Translations under genes and position numbers: made by a program | From: Flavobacteria bacterium GWA2_35_26 | GTDB taxonomy: Bacteria; Bacteroidota; Bacteroidia; Flavobacteriales; Flavobacteriaceae | NCBI GenBank assembly: GCA_001800905.1 | Contig: MGWH01000006.1 | Span: 62,001-126,000 of the forward strand | Direction of reading: 5' to 3' | DNA length: 64,000 nt | The notes under the pieces: generated by a model | Told to the model about the DNA's origin: nothing | The model's input: the letters and a program-made list of their open reading frames with translations, nothing else | Database searches by the model: none | Part shown: positions 8,278 to 16,191 of the stretch, one piece after another | How the letters are laid out: every line of letters starts with the position of its first letter | Numbering within the stretch: the stretch's first letter is position 1

Positions 8278-9030
8278 TTAAATCGCGTTGATAATTGCAA
8301 CGAAATCATCTGCTTTTAAAGCAGCTCCACCAATTAGACCACCGTCTACATCTGGCTTAGAGAAAATTTCTTTTGCATTTTCAGGTTTAACACTTCCTCC
8401 GTACAAAATAGCAACGTCTTCAGCTACATCACTTCCAAACGATTTACGTACTGTTTCTCTAATGAATTCGTGCATTTCTTGTGCTTGTTCTGGAGAAGCA
8501 GTTTCACCTGTTCCAATTGCCCAAACAGGTTCGTAAGCCAAAACTACATTTTCCCAACTTGCCGCTTTAATATGAAATAAACCCTCTTTCAATTGGTTTT
8601 CTACCACATTAAAATGAATGTTGGATTGACGGTCTTTTAATTCTTCACCAAAACAGAAAATTACGGTCATTTCATGAGCCAAAGCTGCATCTACTTTGCT
8701 AGCAATTAATGCATCCGATTCATGAAAAATAGCTCTACGCTCAGAGTGTCCCAAGATTACTGTATTTACACCAACACTTTTCAACATATCAACAGAGATT
8801 TCTCCAGTGAATGCACCACTTTCAGCTTGGTGAACGTTTTGAGCAGCCACATCAATATTCGTGAATTCTAAATGATCAACAGCAGAAGCCAAGTTGACAA
8901 AAGTAGGTGCTACAATAACTTGAGCAGTTGTATCTGTAGGTACTTTTGCAATTAATTCATTCAATAAATCTTCTGTTTGCTCAGCGTTTTTATGCATTTT
9001 CCAGTTTCCTGCAACAATCTTTTTTCTCAT
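8278..9030 (-). CDS. tpiA: Triosephosphate isomerase
   Basis: 250 aa, normal length. Catalytic Lys11 is in GNWKMHKN, the catalytic His in VILGHSERR, the catalytic Glu in AYEPVWAIGTG, and the phosphate loop in LYGGSVKPENA. It interconverts dihydroxyacetone phosphate and glyceraldehyde 3-phosphate in glycolysis and gluconeogenesis. It follows the TlpA-like lipoprotein gene by 30 nt on the same strand with no visible promoter between, so it may be read from 9576. Confidence 0.96.
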   Translation of the reverse strand: MRKKIVAGNWKMHKNAEQTEDLLNELIAKVPTDTTAQVIVAPTFVNLASAVDHLEFTNIDVAAQNVHQAESGAFTGEISVDMLKSVGVNTVILGHSERRAIFHESDALIASKVDAALAHEMTVIFCFGEELKDRQSNIHFNVVENQLKEGLFHIKAASWENVVLAYEPVWAIGTGETASPEQAQEMHEFIRETVRKSFGSDVAEDVAILYGGSVKPENAKEIFSKPDVDGGLIGGAALKADDFVAIINAI

Positions 9031-9060
9031 TTCGGTTGTATTTTATATAATAGTTTTAGT

Positions 9061-9558
9061 TTATTTCAATTTGTTTAAAGTGGCATCGATAAGCTCAAAA
9101 TCAGTTTCAATAGCGCGATACAGCACAATTTTACCCGTTTTATCAAGGATGATATATCTTGGAATCCAATTCAAATCTATGGCTTGTCCAAAAACGCCTT
9201 TCATTTGGTCATTAGCCATGAAATGATCTCCTTTTAATTCATGTTTTTCTATTCCGGCTAACCATTTGTCGGATGTTTTATCCATCGAAATAAAAGTATA
9301 AGCTACTTCAGGATGATTGGCTTGTAATTCTTTTACTTTTGGCATCGCTTTGACACAGTCTCCACACCAAGAAGCCCAAACTTCAATTACAGTTGTTTTT
9401 CCTTTTTGCTTTTTGATTATATCTTTAAAAGCGACCTGACTTCCATCTGTTGCTAATAAAGTTTCGGATAAAGCAGTTTCTGAAAATGATGTTTTTTGAG
9501 CATTGCTTGTACATGAAAATGTAGCGAATGCAATTACTAAAGCAAATAATTTTTTCAT
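9061..9558 (-). CDS. TlpA-like thioredoxin-fold lipoprotein
   Basis: 165 aa. Signal sequence with lipobox TFSC (Cys16). The thioredoxin active site is WCGDC (Cys65, Cys68) within VIEVWASWCGDC, with the cis-proline segment NWIPRYIILD near the C-terminus. It should act as an envelope-anchored thiol-disulfide oxidoreductase of the TlpA/ResA group. The adjacent DoxX protein with a CGC motif fits a shared redox task. The reductant and client are not shown. Confidence 0.85.
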   Translation of the reverse strand: MKKLFALVIAFATFSCTSNAQKTSFSETALSETLLATDGSQVAFKDIIKKQKGKTTVIEVWASWCGDCVKAMPKVKELQANHPEVAYTFISMDKTSDKWLAGIEKHELKGDHFMANDQMKGVFGQAIDLNWIPRYIILDKTGKIVLYRAIETDFELIDATLNKLK

Positions 9559-9575
9559 AAGGTGTAAATATTTTT

Positions 9576-9583
9576 CAAATTTA
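9576..9583 (-). promoter_or_regulatory. -7 box of the TlpA-like gene (and tpiA)
   Basis: Reverse-strand TAAATTTG, 17 nt before the ATG at 9558; no good -33 TTG. Confidence 0.5.
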
Positions 9584-9678
9584 AAGTAAAGTGATTAGAA
9601 ATACTATTGCACTAGAATGCAGTTCTAATTTACCATCGTTATAGTTAATAACTAAAGTACTTATTAACTGTAATCTAG

Positions 9679-10788
9679 TTATAATTTTAAATCTTCGATA
9701 TCATTATAATGTACTTTCTGTTTAACAGTACCTTTTTGCAAAATAACAATACTTGGATTGGCACGTTCAATCGTTTTTAAAGCAGTAGCATCACAGAAAT
9801 AAAAATCAAACGAAAACTTATATTCTTGTTTTGTTTTTTCTATTTGTTCTGGTGTAGATCCGGTTATGGCAATAACAGTGTACCCTTTTGTAACTGCTTT
9901 TTGTTTTAATTTTTCCAATTGGCTAAGCCCGTCTTGACTTGCTATAGCTAAATCATAAGTTACAAACACTAGCAATTTTGGATACCGTAGCATCTTGTTT
10001 TTATAATCTGTACCCTCTTTTTCTATTGCAAAATCATGAATAGGAGGAATATAACCTTCTTCAATCACTTTGTCTTTTCGATCCACAAAAGTTGCCCCTG
10101 CAGGAATATTCATTAAATCCTTTTCTGTAAATTCAGTATCCACTCCGTTTACTTTGTAAATAAACGTCATTTCTATCACTGACTGCGGTGCACCTTCAGG
10201 AATTTCCATTCCCTTTTGAATTGAGTTACCCACTTTAAAAGGTCTAAAGTCAATTATTGGTAAATGATGTAATACCCAATATCCCATAAAACTGCAAAGC
10301 CCAACACTTAGTGCTACTAAAATAGTTTGAATTTTAGATTTAAATAGCGGTTGAATCAGTTGAACATTAAAAAACAACAGTAATATGAAAAACAACAATA
10401 CTACGTCTTTAGTAAACGATTCCCATGGAGTTAAATGTAAAGCATCTCCAAAACAACCACAATCCTTCACCACATTAAAGTAAGCGGAGTAAAATGTTAA
10501 GAATGTAAACTTTACAATTAATAATAGCAAAAGCCATACTGTCAGTTTTGATTTGAAACCTAACAATAACATAATTCCTAAAACCACTTCAAGAATTACA
10601 ATAAATAGTGCTAATGCCAATGAAAACGGAACTAAAAAAGGTAAGTTGAAAACAGGCTCGCCAAAGTATTCTGCTAATTTATAGGAGAAACCCACAGGAT
10701 CATTCAATTTGATTAATCCAGAAATAATAAATAGAATTCCAACGAAAATTCGAGAAAATTGGGTAAGAATATTTTTAAGATTTATCAT
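9679..10788 (-). CDS. DoxX/MauE-type membrane protein of the BT_3928 family
   Basis: 369 aa. Residues 1 to about 145 form four membrane helices of the DoxX type with a CGCFGD motif (Cys110, Cys112) between helices, as in MauE-like redox membrane proteins. A fifth hydrophobic segment (about 150-170) precedes a soluble C-terminal half of thioredoxin-like look (PKLLVFVTYDL, VIAITGST, PSIVILQKGTV) without a CxxC. It sits between the DUF1599 and TlpA-like genes on the same strand. A role in envelope thiol redox is inferred from the motif and neighbours. The 24-nt gap to DUF1599 suggests co-transcription. Confidence 0.8.
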   Translation of the reverse strand: MINLKNILTQFSRIFVGILFIISGLIKLNDPVGFSYKLAEYFGEPVFNLPFLVPFSLALALFIVILEVVLGIMLLLGFKSKLTVWLLLLLIVKFTFLTFYSAYFNVVKDCGCFGDALHLTPWESFTKDVVLLFFILLLFFNVQLIQPLFKSKIQTILVALSVGLCSFMGYWVLHHLPIIDFRPFKVGNSIQKGMEIPEGAPQSVIEMTFIYKVNGVDTEFTEKDLMNIPAGATFVDRKDKVIEEGYIPPIHDFAIEKEGTDYKNKMLRYPKLLVFVTYDLAIASQDGLSQLEKLKQKAVTKGYTVIAITGSTPEQIEKTKQEYKFSFDFYFCDATALKTIERANPSIVILQKGTVKQKVHYNDIEDLKL

Positions 10789-10812
10789 ATTGAAAATTGG
10801 AGAAAGATTGTT

Positions 10813-11346
10813 TTATTTCATTAAAATTAAAGCAAAAACAGCATAATTAATCATGTCTTGGTAATTGGCATCAATACCTTCTGACACTATTGTTTTTCCT
10901 TTATTGTCTTCAATTTGCTTCACGCGAAGTAACTTTTGTAAAATTAAATCGGTCAATGAACTTACTCGCATATCACGCCAAGCTTCACCATAATCATGGT
11001 TTTTGTTTTCCATCAATTCTTTGGTTTCCTTGATTTTTGCATCGTATAGTTCGGTTGCTCTCGCAACATCCAAATCAGGTTGATCGGCAATTCCTAATTC
11101 CAATTGAATTAATGCCATAATCGAATAATTAATAATACCTATAAATTCGCCTGACTCATCTTCATTGACTTTACGAACATCGTTTTCTTGTAAACTTCTA
11201 ATGCGTTGTGCTTTGATGAATATTTGGTCCGTAAGTGATGGCAAACGCAAAATGCGCCATGCACATCCGTAATCTTTCATTTTATTGTTGAATAAAGTGC
11301 GGCATACCGTGATAACGGCATCATATTCTTGTGAAGTATTCTTCAT
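10813..11346 (-). CDS. DUF1599 protein with internal duplication
   Basis: 177 aa from ATG 11346. An upstream in-frame ATG at 11379 lies inside the -7 box at 11377-11384 and is rejected. The protein consists of two copies of one unit offset by 93 residues: DYGxAWRxxRxxSLTD occurs at residue 25 onward and again at 118 onward, and each unit ends in INYxxxALI. DUF1599 has also been described as a nucleotide-modification-associated domain (Nmad1), but here it sits among core metabolic genes. Function unknown; soluble and alpha-helical by composition. First gene of the run DUF1599-DoxX, perhaps continuing to TlpA and tpiA. Confidence 0.85.
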   Translation of the reverse strand: MKNTSQEYDAVITVCRTLFNNKMKDYGCAWRILRLPSLTDQIFIKAQRIRSLQENDVRKVNEDESGEFIGIINYSIMALIQLELGIADQPDLDVARATELYDAKIKETKELMENKNHDYGEAWRDMRVSSLTDLILQKLLRVKQIEDNKGKTIVSEGIDANYQDMINYAVFALILMK

Positions 11347-11376
11347 TATTGATGTATATTTGTATTCAAAATTTTT

Positions 11377-11384
11377 CAAAAATA
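11377..11384 (-). promoter_or_regulatory. -7 box of the DUF1599 gene
   Basis: Reverse-strand TATTTTTG, 30 nt before the ATG at 11346. It overlaps the alternative upstream ATG and so decides the start. Confidence 0.6.
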
Positions 11385-11435
11385 AGAATAATTTTTCTGA
11401 ATGAAGAAAAACCAGGTCTTTAAAACCAGAATGAA

Positions 11436-12260
11436 ATGACGATTAATTGCAAAGGACAGCTTATAGATTTATCAAAGCCAAAAGTGATGGGGATTTTAAA
11501 TCTTACTCCCAATTCTTTTTTTGATGGTGGAAAGTATTTAGATGAAGGTGCAATTGTAACGCAAGTTCAAAAAATGCTTTCAGAAGGAGCAACCTTTATT
11601 GATATTGGTGCTTATTCAAGTAAACCCAATGCTGAGTTTGTATCGGTAGCAGAAGAATTGTCTCGCATTGTTCCAGTTGTGGAATTATTAGTCCAACAAT
11701 TTCCAGCTATCTTGATTTCAATAGACACTTTTCGTTCGGAAGTTGCAGAAGCTTGTATTCAAAAGGGAGCGGCTTTAATTAATGATATTTCAGCTGGAAA
11801 ATTAGACGAAAATATGTTGGCAGTAATTGCAAAATACAAAGTGCCTTATGTTATGATGCACATGCGAGGAACACCTCAAACGATGTCAACGCTTACAGCC
11901 TATGACGATGTGATGAAAGAGGTTCTTTTATACTTTTCTGAACGAGTAGCTACAGCTCGAAATCTGGGAATCAATGATATAATTGTTGATCCAGGATTTG
12001 GCTTTGCCAAAACGCTAGAACAGAATTATGAACTCCTTCAAAAATTAGAATTTTTTCAGCAGTTGAATTTACCTTTTTTAGCTGGTATTTCCAGAAAATC
12101 AATGATATATAAAGTGTTGAATAAAAGTGCCAATGAATCTCTTAACGGAACTACAGCTTTAAATGCTATTGCGCTGTACAAAGGAGCTTCCATACTTCGT
12201 GTGCACGACGTCAAAGAAGCGATGGAATGTGTTGCTTTATTTAATGTAATGAACTCATGA
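11436..12260 (+). CDS. folP: Dihydropteroate synthase
   Basis: 274 aa, full length. VMGILNLTPNSFFDGG binds the pterin substrate; IDIGAYSSKP replaces the commoner GGESTRP, as is usual in Bacteroidota; SIDTFRSEVA, INDISAG, MHMRGTPQTM, VDPGFGFAKT and GISRKSMI complete the TIM-barrel motifs. It joins p-aminobenzoate to hydroxymethyl-dihydropterin diphosphate in folate synthesis and is the sulfonamide target. Its stop overlaps the next gene by ATGA. No clean promoter is seen; it is divergent from DUF1599. Confidence 0.95.
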   Translation: MTINCKGQLIDLSKPKVMGILNLTPNSFFDGGKYLDEGAIVTQVQKMLSEGATFIDIGAYSSKPNAEFVSVAEELSRIVPVVELLVQQFPAILISIDTFRSEVAEACIQKGAALINDISAGKLDENMLAVIAKYKVPYVMMHMRGTPQTMSTLTAYDDVMKEVLLYFSERVATARNLGINDIIVDPGFGFAKTLEQNYELLQKLEFFQQLNLPFLAGISRKSMIYKVLNKSANESLNGTTALNAIALYKGASILRVHDVKEAMECVALFNVMNS

Positions 12261-12823
12261 AATATACTAGTTTAATTCTGCTTTTTGTGTTGTTTTCTTG
12301 TGGTGAAAAGGAAACGATTTTGTTGCCAAAATCGGATAGTACGATTATCAAAGAGGTACAAGATTATTCGCCTATTTACTTGTTTTTTAAAACAAAGGGA
12401 AAAGACACTTTGGTAGAGGTTAATAGAAAAAACTCCATTAGTTCAACGAATTGGATATTCCATATTGACAAACGTTTACCCTTACGATTAGTGGTTCCAG
12501 AAATTATAAAGTTGCAAGCGAAAAAGGAGGGAAGTGCCCATAAAAGTGAAACTTCAGAAAATTATTTTTCCTACTCCGATAGTCTGCATCACAACTTGGC
12601 TTTTATTTCTTTTACGAAAGTAAAATTGCATCAGGGTAAGCCACATAAGGAGGTTGTATTGATTTCAAATAACGATTTTCAGCTTACGCAATTGAAAAAG
12701 GATTTAGGCACAACCACTTTAGGATTCGATCAAAATCTTAGTTTCGGAACCTATCTTCAATTTAAAATCGCGATTCATAATTTGCATTTATCTAACATTT
12801 CAAAAGAAGAATTTATCTATTAA
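12257..12823 (+). CDS. Lipoprotein of unknown function
   Basis: 188 aa. Signal peptide with lipobox LFSC (Cys15). I recognise no domain; the mature part is mixed alpha/beta in look with no repeated motifs or catalytic signature. It overlaps folP by 4 nt (ATGA), so the two are translationally coupled, but nothing visible links it to folate. It converges on rlmH with no hairpin between. Confidence 0.7.
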   Translation: MKYTSLILLFVLFSCGEKETILLPKSDSTIIKEVQDYSPIYLFFKTKGKDTLVEVNRKNSISSTNWIFHIDKRLPLRLVVPEIIKLQAKKEGSAHKSETSENYFSYSDSLHHNLAFISFTKVKLHQGKPHKEVVLISNNDFQLTQLKKDLGTTTLGFDQNLSFGTYLQFKIAIHNLHLSNISKEEFIY

Positions 12824-12865
12824 TGAAATGCTTCAAATCGAATATCCCAATTCGTAAATAGTAAA

Positions 12866-13339
12866 TTACTGATGATGATAAGGTTCGTTTCTTAGGATGG
12901 TAAAACCGCGGTAGAGTTGCTCAATAAAGAACAATCGCACCATTTGATGTGAGAATGTCATTTGCGAAAGCGCTATTTTCCCTTGTGATTTAGCGTAAAC
13001 CGTGTCTGAAAAACCATAAGGACCACCAATTACAAAAACTAAGGTTTTAATTCCAGAATTCATTTTCTTTTGTAATTCATCAGAAAAACCTACACTTGAG
13101 AAATTTTTTCCGTTTTCATCCAACAAAATCAATTGATCGGTAGGGGTTATTTTGGCTAAAATCAATTCGCCTTCTTTTTCTTTTTGTTGGCTTTCTGATA
13201 AGTTTTTCACATTTTTAATATCGGGAATGATATCCAAGTCAAATTTGATATAAAAAGACAATCGCTTAGTATAGTCGTCGATTAACGATTGTAGCGCTTT
13301 GTTGTCAGTTTTGCCAATGGCGATGAGTTTAATATTCAT
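12866..13339 (-). CDS. rlmH: 23S rRNA (pseudouridine1915-N3)-methyltransferase RlmH
   Basis: 157 aa, normal length. The SPOUT knot motifs FVIGGPYGFSD and the C-terminal LSQMTFSHQMVRLFFIEQLYRGFTI are diagnostic. It methylates pseudouridine 1915 in helix 69 of 23S rRNA in assembled ribosomes. It begins MNIKLIAIGKT and has a TATTTTTG box just upstream, so it is probably separate from the preceding lipoprotein gene. Confidence 0.95.
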   Translation of the reverse strand: MNIKLIAIGKTDNKALQSLIDDYTKRLSFYIKFDLDIIPDIKNVKNLSESQQKEKEGELILAKITPTDQLILLDENGKNFSSVGFSDELQKKMNSGIKTLVFVIGGPYGFSDTVYAKSQGKIALSQMTFSHQMVRLFFIEQLYRGFTILRNEPYHHQ

Positions 13340-13349
13340 TTAAGCAATT

Positions 13350-13357
13350 CAAAAATA
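13350..13357 (-). promoter_or_regulatory. -7 box of rlmH
   Basis: Reverse-strand TATTTTTG, 10 nt before the ATG at 13339, in the short gap after the repeat lipoprotein gene. Confidence 0.45.
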
Positions 13358-13359
13358 CA

Positions 13360-13800
13360 TTATTCTTTGGGCAAAGCGGCACCAACCGCTATGTCGCATC
13401 GATGACCTTCTTGACCATGAGGAGGATTCATTCCTTCGGCAGTAGTAATAGGAGTTGCAGTCGAAGACGTGTTAGGTGTAACTGTCATTTGAGGTGCAGA
13501 AGTACTTGTAGAAGTTGTTTTTGCAGCAACTGCTGGAGAATTTAAAGGAGCTCCTACAGGGATATCGCATCGATGGCCTTTTTGTCCATGTGCCGGATTC
13601 ATTCCAACTGCTATAGCTGTAGTGTTAGTAGCTGTTTGAGAAGCTTTTTTAGCGGCTTTAGCAGCAGCTTCTTCTCGCATTTTCATTCCAACTTCAGTAA
13701 AAGGAATTATTCTAGTTGTATTTTCTTTTGGTTCAATTTCATTTTTACATGACATTAAAGCAAAAGAAATCATTAGAAATAGTATGATTTTATTTTTCAT
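13360..13800 (-). CDS. Lipoprotein with two copies of a GMNPxHGQxGHRCD motif
   Basis: 146 aa from ATG 13800; the upstream ATG at 13827 lies in the -7 box. Lipobox ALMSC (Cys18). After an Ala/Lys-rich stretch comes motif copy one (residues 66-86: GMNPAHGQKGHRCD then IPVGAPL), a Ser/Thr/Pro/Ala linker of about 36 residues, and copy two (123-143: GMNPPHGQEGHRCD then IAVGAAL), ending almost at the C-terminus. Each copy holds two His and one Cys, which could bind metal or form a disulfide. I have seen this motif in other flavobacterial lipoproteins but know no function. Confidence 0.75.
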   Translation of the reverse strand: MKNKIILFLMISFALMSCKNEIEPKENTTRIIPFTEVGMKMREEAAAKAAKKASQTATNTTAIAVGMNPAHGQKGHRCDIPVGAPLNSPAVAAKTTSTSTSAPQMTVTPNTSSTATPITTAEGMNPPHGQEGHRCDIAVGAALPKE

Positions 13801-13824
13801 CAAATTGATATTTTGTAAAGTATT

Positions 13825-13832
13825 CAAAAATA
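13825..13832 (-). promoter_or_regulatory. -7 box of the repeat lipoprotein gene
   Basis: Reverse-strand TATTTTTG, 24 nt before ATG 13800; it overlaps the alternative ATG at 13827 and rules it out. Confidence 0.55.
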
Positions 13833-13931
13833 GAATTTTATTTTGAACAGTCTTTCTATATTGCTTAATTATTTTAGTTTTATTGCTTTAGTATAAAACG
13901 ATTTCTACTTTTATTTCCCCAAAATATATCC

Positions 13932-13939
13932 TACTTTAG
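13932..13939 (+). promoter_or_regulatory. Possible -7 box of nadC
   Basis: TACTTTAG (one mismatch to TAnnTTTG), 21 nt before the nadC ATG; -33 is TTT rather than TTG at 19 nt. Confidence 0.35.
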
Positions 13940-13960
13940 CAACTCTTAAAAAAGCAGAAA

Positions 13961-14818
13961 ATGATTAGTGATTCCCAATTTAAAAACGAGTTAGAACTTT
14001 TGATTACCAATGCCATACGTGAAGATGTTGGGCCAGGCGATTACAGTTCTTTAGCTTGTATTCCTGCTTCTGCTAAAGGAAAAGCGAAATTGTTAGTTAA
14101 AGAAGATGGAATTATTGCTGGTGTAGCTTTCGCCAAAATGATATTCCATTATGTTGATGCTAGTTTAGAGGTGGAAACCTTTATTGAAGATGGACAACGG
14201 GTAAAATATGGTGACGTTGTTTTTCATGTTTCAGGAAGTTCACAATCTATTTTGAAAGCCGAGCGTGTGGTGCTCAACTCCATGCAACGCATGTCTGCTA
14301 TTGCTACAAAAACAAATGAGTACGTTCAATTAATAGCAGGAACGAAAACCAAAATTTTAGACACCCGTAAGACTACTCCTGGTTTCCGTGCTCCTGAAAA
14401 ATGGGCAGTGAAAATTGGAGGTGGCGAAAATCACCGTTTTGCTCTATATGATATGATAATGTTGAAAGACAATCATATTGACTTTGCGGGCGGTATTACT
14501 TTGGCTATAGCCAAAACTAAAGCCTTTCTGAAGGAGAATAATTTAGATCTAAAAATTATTGTGGAGGCTCGTGATTTAGATGAAATCAAAGAGATTCTAC
14601 AAAGTGATGGCGTACATCGGATTTTGATTGATAATTTTAATTATGAAGACACACGAAAAGCGGTAGCATTAATTGGAAATCAATGTCAAACGGAGTCGTC
14701 TGGAAACATAGATGAAACAACTATTCGTCAGTATGCTGAATGTGGTGTCAATTATATTTCTTCAGGAGCATTGACGCATTCGGTCGCTAATATGGATTTG
14801 AGTTTAAAAGCATTTTAA
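13961..14818 (+). CDS. nadC: Nicotinate-nucleotide pyrophosphorylase (carboxylating)
   Basis: 285 aa. REDVGPGDYSS near the N-terminus, LDTRKTTPGFR, WAVKIGGGENHRF and MLKDNHID are the quinolinate phosphoribosyltransferase active-site blocks; VEARDLDE and LIDNF follow. It converts quinolinate and PRPP to nicotinate mononucleotide in de novo NAD synthesis. nadA and nadB are not in the window. It heads a tight run: yihY starts two bases after its stop, then DUF2147, priA and a small membrane protein. Confidence 0.95.
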   Translation: MISDSQFKNELELLITNAIREDVGPGDYSSLACIPASAKGKAKLLVKEDGIIAGVAFAKMIFHYVDASLEVETFIEDGQRVKYGDVVFHVSGSSQSILKAERVVLNSMQRMSAIATKTNEYVQLIAGTKTKILDTRKTTPGFRAPEKWAVKIGGGENHRFALYDMIMLKDNHIDFAGGITLAIAKTKAFLKENNLDLKIIVEARDLDEIKEILQSDGVHRILIDNFNYEDTRKAVALIGNQCQTESSGNIDETTIRQYAECGVNYISSGALTHSVANMDLSLKAF

Positions 14819-14819
14819 T

Positions 14820-15749
14820 ATGGCATCAGTAGTAGAGAAAAAGCTTTTAAAAATTCCTGTTCTTCGCACTTTGGTGCACGTTTTTCAGCGTATTAAATTA
14901 CCTTGGCTGGAAGGTTTGTCCTTGTACGATTTAATAGAATTGTATATCCGTGGGATAGTCGAAGGGGGATTAACTTACCACGCTAGTGCAGTTGCGTTCA
15001 GTTTCTTTATGGCTTTATTCCCTTTTGCATTGTTTATTCTTAACTTGATTCCGTACATTCCAATTGATGGGTTTCAAGCTGATTTTTTAGAATTTGTAAA
15101 AGACGGAGTACCACCCAATACTTATGATGCTATCTATAAAATTATCAGTGATATTTTAAATAATAGTCAATCTAGTTTGTTGTCCTATGGATTTTTACTT
15201 TCGATTTTTTTAATGGCCAATGGGATATTAGGAATTTTAGGTGGTTTTGAATCTTCAAAACATGTTATAATTAAACGTGGATTTTTAAACCAATATCTTG
15301 TAGCGCTGGGAATTTCAATGTTATTATCTGTTTTACTTCTCGTAACAGTTGCCGCAGTTGTAATTTTTGAGGTTTTAATCCAGCAGTCTATTATTCAAGA
15401 TGTGGTAACGGACCGGATTCCGCTAATCGAATTGGGGCGTTATGCTTTTGTAATAGCCATGATTTTAATCACTAGTTCTATTTTATTAAAATACGGAACA
15501 AAGCAGTTTCATAAACCCAGATTTATTAGTATAGGATCCGTATTTACTACTATACTAATTATAATTTCTTCTTATTTTTTCGGAATATGGGTAGTGAAAT
15601 TTTCTAAATACAATGAATTATATGGTTCTATTGGAACCTTATTAATATTGATGTTTTACATTTGGATCAATTGTATGATATTATTATTAGGCTTTGAATT
15701 GAATGCTACTATTGAAAAATTAAAAAAACAAAACTCCAAAATTATTTAA
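14820..15749 (+). CDS. YihY/BrkB family inner-membrane protein
   Basis: 309 aa with about six membrane segments. YHASAVAFSFFMALFPF in the first segment and the later YGTKQFHKPRF / LYGSIGTLLILMFYIWI blocks are typical of the YihY/BrkB family, once mislabelled ribonuclease BN. Function is not established; transport or an envelope role is usually proposed. It starts one base after nadC and ends two bases before the DUF2147 gene. Confidence 0.88.
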   Translation: MASVVEKKLLKIPVLRTLVHVFQRIKLPWLEGLSLYDLIELYIRGIVEGGLTYHASAVAFSFFMALFPFALFILNLIPYIPIDGFQADFLEFVKDGVPPNTYDAIYKIISDILNNSQSSLLSYGFLLSIFLMANGILGILGGFESSKHVIIKRGFLNQYLVALGISMLLSVLLLVTVAAVVIFEVLIQQSIIQDVVTDRIPLIELGRYAFVIAMILITSSILLKYGTKQFHKPRFISIGSVFTTILIIISSYFFGIWVVKFSKYNELYGSIGTLLILMFYIWINCMILLLGFELNATIEKLKKQNSKII

Positions 15750-15751
15750 AA

Positions 15752-16177
15752 ATGAAAAAGTTATTTACCTTACTTTTTTGCATTACTGCAATGACTTCAA
15801 TGCAATCTCAATCGGTTATTGGAAAATGGAAAACTATTGATGACGTGACTGGTGAAGCGAAGTCAATTGTAGAAGTGTTCTCTAAATCAGGAAAAATTTA
15901 TGCCAAAGTAGTTGATATCTTGGATCCTGCTACAAAAAACAACCTTTGTAAACAATGTTCAGGTGAAGACAAAAATAAACCAATTTTAGGCTTGACCATT
16001 ATTAAAGGATTGTCCAAAGACGGTTCTGAATACAACTCTGGTGAAATTCTAGATCCCAAAAATGGGAAGTTGTATAAATGTGCGCTTGCTTTAGAATCCA
16101 AAGACAAACTTAAGGTTCGCGGTTATATTGGTTTTTCTTTATTAGGAAGAACACAATATTGGCATCGAGTTAATTAA
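15752..16177 (+). CDS. DUF2147 secreted protein
   Basis: 141 aa. Signal peptide to about residue 20 (ending MQSQ). The mature protein starts SVIGKWKTIDD and has NLCKQCSGEDKNKPILGL (a CxxC pair) and GEILDPKNGKLYKC, the DUF2147 pattern; the end LGRTQYWHRV is also typical. Family members are small periplasmic lipocalin-like proteins of unknown function. It is in line with yihY and priA with gaps of 2 and 14 nt. Confidence 0.85.
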   Translation: MKKLFTLLFCITAMTSMQSQSVIGKWKTIDDVTGEAKSIVEVFSKSGKIYAKVVDILDPATKNNLCKQCSGEDKNKPILGLTIIKGLSKDGSEYNSGEILDPKNGKLYKCALALESKDKLKVRGYIGFSLLGRTQYWHRVN

Positions 16178-16191
16178 TTTAATATCCCAAC

